Of a stretch of 64,000 nucleotides of DNA, positions 58,228 to 64,000 are shown in pieces. This stretch comes from Lineus longissimus (lineage: Eukaryota > Nemertea > Pilidiophora > Heteronemertea > Lineidae): contig NC_088317.1 in assembly GCF_910592395.1 (NCBI RefSeq), positions 13,578,001 through 13,642,000 on the forward strand, read 5' to 3'. Positions within the stretch are counted from its first letter, which is position 1; each line of letters opens with the position of its first letter. The notes beneath the pieces are model-generated. The model was not told the DNA's origin, ran no database searches, and saw only the letters and a program-made list of their open reading frames with translations. The position numbers and the translations under genes are program-made.

Positions 58228-61200
58228 TTATATTCGGCCAGTATATTTGTAATGTTTCGTATAGTCCTGATAAAGTGCTGTGAAGATATGTTTCACTCCC
58301 GGGTTGAGTACGGTATGCAGGACGGCCATCGAGTGTTCATCACAGAGGTTGAGCAGGCAGTGGATGCCGGGCAGCAATGATTTCTGAAAAAAAAACAGTA
58401 AAATTATCATTGGCATTGGTCACAATAAGTCCTCACCACAACAGGCAAAACCGAACTTTCGATTCAAGAATCCTTCAGCGTTAAAATAGAATTTTTGCTA
58501 TCTATTGTCTTCTTTTCGATAGTGAAAACCGCACGTCTCATTCAAATATGGCCATTTCCAGAGACAGCCAATTTGCACTTTCGAAACAGTCAGCCTCAAC
58601 ATTCAGCTACCGTTAACCACTATTTTACAAAAAACAATATCGATGCATTTTCACACACACCAGACATATTTCTAACCTTGTAAAGGGGGGGGGGGGGCTG
58701 CTCTTACAAACAGGACCATACATGTACCAAATCAAGGGATTATGCTTCCAGGTTCATTGGAAAGCATCTGGGTAGCTGCTACCTGCATGTGGTACAGGTA
58801 CAAGTTTGACAGCAGAGGAGTTAAAGGGTTATCACTCATGTTTGAATCTACCAAGTATTTTGTCACCGATATTGTCTACTTATCAACTGGGCTACAAGCA
58901 TGACATTTGACACACACAGAGTGCTCTCTCCTATGATGTGCACCTCGTCTTGATAGTTAATGGCTGGAATGAGAGTCACCTTCTGTAGTGATGTCACATA
59001 ACCAGCAACAAGATATAGAGCCACTTTAGAGAACTCGCCTTGACGGCTGAGATGAGAGTCACCTTCTGTAGTGATGGCACATAACCAGCAACAAGATATA
59101 GAGCCACTTTAGAGAACTCACCTTAACGGCTGAGATGAGAGTCACCTTCTGTAATGTAGTCACATAACCAGCAACAAGATATAGAGCCACTTTAGAAAAC
59201 TCACCTTAACGGCTGGGATGAGAGTCACCTTCTGTAGTGTAGTCACATAACCAGCAACAAGATATAGAGCCACTTGAGAGAACTCACCTTAACGGCTGGG
59301 ATGAGAGTCACCTTCTGTAGTGATGTCACATAACCAGCAACAAGATATAGAGCCACTTGAGAGAACTCACCTTAACGGCGGGGATGAGAGTCACCTTCTG
59401 CAGTGATGTCACAGAACCAGCAACGAGATATAGAGCCACTTTAGAGAACTCACCTTAACGGCTGGGATGAGAGTCACCTTCTGTAGTGTAGTCACATAAC
59501 CAGCAACAAGATACAGAGCCACTTGAGAGAACTCACCTTAACGGCTGGGATGAGAGTCACCTTCTGTAGTGATGTCACATAACCAGCAACAAGATATAGA
59601 GCCACTTGAGAGAACTCACCTTAACGGCGGGGATGAGAGTCACCTTCTGCAGTGATGTCACAGAACCAGCAACGAGATATAGAGCCACTTTAGAGAACTC
59701 ACCTTAACGGCTGGGATGAGAGTCACCTTCTGTAGTGATGTCACATAACCAGCAACAAGATATAGAGCCACTTAGAGAACTCACCTTAACGGCTGGGATG
59801 AGAGTCACCTTCTGTAGTGTAGTCACATAACCAGCAACGAGGTTTAGAGCCACTGAGAGAACTCACCTTAACAGCTGGGATGAGAGTCACCTTCTGTAGT
59901 GTAGTCACATAACCAGCAACAAGATATAGAGCCACTTGAGAGAACTCACCTTAACAGCTGGGATGAGAGTCACCTTCTGTAGTGATGTCACATAACCAGC
60001 AACAAGATATAGAGCCACTTGAGAGAACTCACCTTAACGGCTGGGATGAGAGTCACCTTCTGTAGTGATGTCACATAACCAGCAACAAGATATAGAGCCA
60101 CTTGAGAGAACTCACCTTAACGGCTGGGATGAGAGTCACCTTCTGCAGTGACGTCACATAACCAGCAACAAGATATAGAGCCACTTGAAAGAACTCACCT
60201 TAACGGCTGGGATGAGAGTCACCTTCTGTAGTGATGTCACATAACCAGCAACAAGATATAGAGCCACTTGAGAGAACTCACCTTAACGGCTGGGATGAGA
60301 GTCACCTTCTGTAGTGATGTCACATAACCAGCAACAAGATATAGAGCCACTTGAGAGAACTCACCTTAACGGCTGGGATGAGAGTCACCTTCTGTAGTGA
60401 TGTCACATAACCAGCAACAAGATATAGAGCCACTTGAGAGAACTCACCTTAACGGCTGAGATGAGAGTCACCTTCTGTAGTGTAGTCACATAACCAGCAA
60501 CAAGATATAGAGCCACTTGAGAGAACTCACCTTAATGGCTGGGATGAGAGTCACCTTCTGTAGTGTAGTCACATAACCAGCAACAAGATATAGAGCCACT
60601 TTAGAGAATTCTTCCTTGTGGGTGGCCACCAGGGAAAACAATCTGAAGAAAGACATGTGGAAGATGAGAAAAATGTTGGTATATTATTGTGCCTACCTGA
60701 TAGAGACTCATCCTTGCTGCTTTTGAGAAGTTTATATCAACCTCTTCACCCCATTTCCCTGCATGGACTCTTCCAGTTGATGTATTGATAGACAAGTCCA
60801 TAAAGAAAAGTGGCCAAACTTAACTCCAGACACAATTGTACAGATGGATTGTGTGGATGAAGTGTCCACAATGTGTCCAATATGTCCAATCGACATACGA
60901 ACAATCACTTGGTGTTCTTGGCACTGTAAAACTTCCTTACTTAACAAAACAAGATTAGTAAGTGCAAGTTTTAGTGCCAACTGTTCAAAGACAAAATTTG
61001 CCCTGGACTTGGCAGTTTAGTGACAAATCAGTCACAACTTTCGTGTGGCCAGGTCTTGTTGGAAAATATATAAGAAACTCAAGAACATAGTAGAATGTAG
61101 TAGCATATTTATCTTGAAATAATCAAAAGCATGGGACTGATATGATCAAAATGACTAGGATTGTTTTGGATTTTGATCAGTGTCAAACTATCCAATACAA

Positions 61201-63777
61201 TCAGCATCGGTAAGCATAGATTAGGTCAGATCTTTGCCAATACACAGCACACCATGAGCTGGGGATAAAAATTGCCTGTTTGCAGACAAACATTTTTGCA
61301 TGTAGAAATGTGCAGTGACGTCATTAGGACTGTCATTTTGGATGTCAATCTGTGCGGACATCGCCAACAATATTTGCGCTACATGTAAGTGTGGATGACG
61401 TCCCAGCTGATGTGGTCACAGTTCATTACCGCCATGTCGTGCAGACGACGAAGCGCACCACATGGTCCTATGCCATGGCGTAAATTTTACATCCAAAAAG
61501 ACGTCACTGAAGATCGCGTCTGTCCAGCCCCTAAAGCAGCAATCAAACACCTTCTTTGTCTCACCTTTCAATCAAACCGGCGCAATGGACCAGCTCCTCA
61601 ACCTTGTTGATATACAACCCATCCTGGTCACTCCGCATCATCACAGCCTCCAATAACTGCTTGGCGGCACTAACGAATGCTGCAATCATACTCAGGCCAA
61701 TCTGGGTATGCTTCGTCAGGATGACGTTGAGAATCTGATAGACCGCTGGGAAAATATGCATGAAGGTTTCGTGGTGAAGGCGATTATGCAAGGGAGTGAG
61801 CTCGCATGAGGTCAGCACCATCCTGACGACATTCGGTGAGAGACGCAGCTGAAAATCAATGGTGAATACATGAGTGTAGCTAGTAGAGAGGAACCAGGAT
61901 TTTAGTTTGCATTTTGCCAATCCCTTTCAAAGTTTGGAGAGACAACCAATACCTCCAGTACACTATCAATTCCTTCAAATAAGGTACCACAGTTGACTGA
62001 ATGAATGAATGAATGAAATTTACACTTGTATAATGCAAAATCCAAAATTTTTCTCAAATGCCGCGCCTCAAAAAACTGTCCACACAGATGGGTTTTTATC
62101 ACATGCCACGACATTATCGAGGTTTTGCAAAAACCCGTCTCAAAATCAAATCTGATACAAATTGTGGCAGAAAATCACACCAAACCTTAGATCTTTTGAT
62201 GATCTTTCGGTTGAACATCATTAAAACCGACTTCAGACTTGGCTTAACAACTTTATTTGATTGTTTCTGTGCGTTGTCAAGCGTGCCATCGAGCCATGTG
62301 ATATTTTCCCGGATCACATGGTTCTATCACATGGGTGACCTCTGCGACGAGGTCGAGAATCTGTGACGCCACGCAGTCTTGTGGGTTTCCGTGCCAAGAC
62401 AAGCAGTCATGTGATACTTCTGCTAAAAAAAACACACTCAGTTGGTTTTCTTATTTTAGCCCACGCCTGAAAATGGTAACAGTCTCAGCCTCAAATATCA
62501 AACCTGAGTTCGTTCCAAAGTCTGGCCGCCCGTACATTGAAACATATGTTGTTGTGGACATTTATGTTGTGTTTACCTGCGAATGGGATAGCATAGCAGT
62601 CTGAACAGTCAACAGTGGCTCCACCACACTCTGCATGATGTAATCGTCAGTTTCATCGACTGCCTTCAACTCGAGGAGTAGGGTTTGGAAACAGATCAGC
62701 ACCTGAAGCGACAAACAGATTGATAAAAGAGGACCTTCCAGGTTGCAGACATAGAAGATAACCAATGCTACGAATGAAATGTTATGTAACTTTATGACGC
62801 CAGATTGAATCTTGATCGATCGTCTGTTACATTGTTGCTTTCAAAACATCGACATGGTGACGCTAATCATTTGATAAAAGAATGTTGAGTTTCTTGTGCC
62901 ACTGTCTGGTGTCCTCGAAACTGCTCAGATTTATGAATGAGAACCTTTTTTGCCATAGGTTGTTACTGTGCTGTTCAAAATATCGCATGTCTTAGAGGAG
63001 TTCTATGACCTCATTTAAATATCATTTCCTTTAGCTTATCAAGCCACTAAATTAGTCAAACCATTTGAGGCATATATTTTGTGACGACAAAAACCAATCA
63101 ACACCCAGTCAGTAGGTCATGCTGCGTAATATTAAGCGAGACCCCTATTAGCGATTTTGTGTAACTTGTAATGTGTAATCTTGCCAACCTGGGCTGGGTT
63201 TTTCGAAACAACGTTAATGAGTCATTACATCGTAATGTGAACATTTTTATGAGTTTAAATGAAAGTGAAAGGGACAATGTATAATATGTTAGGGATAACG
63301 TATTTTTTGTGCTTTTGAACAACCGGGCCCTGGCTGCTGCCTATAGACTTCCCTTTAAAGGGACAATAAAGGCAGCAGCTAGGCAGGCAAGATAAAGTTA
63401 CACAAAGTCGCCAATAGGGGTCTCTCACATCTCACATTACGTCGAAATGATTCACGCTTCTACGAGAAATATATTTAGTGCTGAATCTGACATGACCCAG
63501 GGCCCTTACTGTGTATATTAGTCACCTGAAGATGGCCAAATTAGCCCCTCTGCTCCCGCCTATAGTCCCCCTATAAAGGACCATGAATGTAAAAGTTTAC
63601 AATACTTAGGAAGTGATAAAATTCCCCAGAGTTTGGTGATTACTCAATACTCACGCTCTGTGAGGCGTAGTTCAGATTGGTCCTCTTCTCCTCATTAACC
63701 TGGACAGATAGCACCCGCTGCCAAATCCTAATCCCAGTGGACACCTTGCTGGTATCTGTCCAAATATGGTCAGGACA
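58228..63777 (-). CDS. URB2: URB2/NPA2 homologue, last five exons (5' part outside window)
   Basis: Exons in transcription order: 63777-63655, 62702-62577, 61848-61565, 60642-60531, 58383-58228. All GT-AG and in phase, giving the C-terminal 266 residues. The order of motifs matches the C-terminal Urb2/Npa2 domain: LRLSPNVVRMVL, VYQILNVILTKH, VEELVHCAGLIER, then HKEEFSKVALYLVAGYV, QKVTLIPAIK, LLPGIHCLLNLC, GVKHIFTALYQDYTKHYKY. URB2 is a nucleolar protein needed for early 60S ribosomal subunit assembly. The exon at 60642-60531 is followed by an intron that is mostly 19 extra copies of that exon's 3' end and donor. The copy at the exon itself is the only one in frame with the upstream coding sequence. 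The gene continues beyond the right edge. Confidence 0.87.
58960..60612 (-). repeat. 83-bp minisatellite made of URB2 exon 3' end plus splice donor
   Basis: Twenty copies, period 82-83 bp; the copy nearest 60600 is the true exon. Each unit holds, on the minus strand, 72 bp of exon (AAAGTGGCTCTATATCTTG to CCAGCCGTTAAG) and 11 bp of intron (GTGAGTTCTCT). Every unit thus keeps a strong donor AAG|GTGAGT and a CACTACAG acceptor-like site 27 nt upstream of it. The duplication joint shows TTCTCT shared by the exon (GAATTCTCTAAAG) and the intron start (GAGTTCTCT). Confidence 0.95.
63130..63445. mobile_element. MITE with inverted ends and central TTTAAA palindrome
   Basis: GACCCCTATTAGCGATTTTG (63140) pairs inverted with 63402-63421, in longer arms that include GTGTAAC. 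Inside, GCTGCTGCCTATAG and CTATTGTCCCTTTAAAGGGA-type sequence form a second palindrome centred on TTTAAA (about 63353), as if two TTAA-targeting elements abut. It lies in a URB2 intron. Confidence 0.6.
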
Positions 63778-64000
63778 CTGGAAGTAACGACATTACATAA
63801 GTAAGCGAGGTATTAGAACAAGCCAATCCTTGTCACGAAGATCTTATTCATGGATAAGGGTGCGGAGAAAATATTACATAATATATTGTCTGTGATTGAA
63901 TATTTCATTGCGTCGTCATGGTAACCAGCATTGTGTTCATCATCAAATTACAGCGTCCCCCGGTATTTAAATCAATTGGATGAGAGAGCCAGACATGCAC
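63778..64000. other. URB2 intron at the right edge
   Basis: Presumed intron upstream of the 63777 acceptor. No further exon seen before the window ends. Confidence 0.5.

Noticed and set aside
58960-60612. Regularly spaced direct repeats resembling a CRISPR array
   Set aside because: No unique spacers; units are contiguous 83-bp copies with coding and splice content in a eukaryotic intron, and there are no cas genes.

Overview
The window is metazoan nuclear DNA. It shows split genes with GT-AG introns, tRNA-derived SINEs, LINE tails and many DNA transposons. The gene set (Ragulator LAMTOR4, evectin/PLEKHB, URB2) and the dense TACATGTA and TAGGCCTA words suggest a marine invertebrate (echinoderm, hemichordate, amphioxus or lophotrochozoan). 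The sequence does not let me go further. There are no rRNA genes, true tRNA genes or CRISPR arrays.

Layout. 1-11.5 kb is a transposon and satellite graveyard. It holds a 738-bp TIR element, a TA-flanked foldback, a diverged GTCC/GGAC satellite, the endonuclease end of a non-LTR retrotransposon that runs into a satellite, and a tyrosine-recombinase element integrated into that satellite beside a deletion derivative, with a lox-like junction between them. 11.6 kb carries LAMTOR4 exon 1 only. 15.2-22.1 kb holds a complete five-exon evectin/PLEKHB gene on the minus strand. 22.69-29.56 kb is a TTAA-flanked, apparently intact two-gene DNA transposon, with an 11-exon THAP transposase-like gene convergent with a 3-exon P2RX7_C ('ballast'-type) zinc-binding-domain gene. 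30.9-31.8 kb is a near-perfect foldback with a 9-bp target duplication. 34.7-36.5 kb is an ORF with thirteen 28-31-residue repeats. 37.5-44.3 kb has three in-phase exons of a Q/A/Y-rich protein. 52.9-56.0 kb is a TIR element carrying a 5'-truncated, frameshifted PIN-like/CXC gene. 58.2-63.8 kb has the last five exons of URB2 on the minus strand, with an intron containing 19 extra tandem copies of an exon's 3' end plus its splice donor.

The host genes act in separate pathways: lysosomal Ragulator/mTORC1 signalling (LAMTOR4), endosomal membrane traffic (PLEKHB) and 60S ribosome assembly (URB2). Most of the remaining sequence is introns and intergenic DNA filled with MITEs. The most notable systems are the two-gene TTAA transposon, the lox-like recombinase element and the splice-donor minisatellite in URB2. 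All gene identities rest on reading translated exons and checking splice phase by hand; no database search was run.
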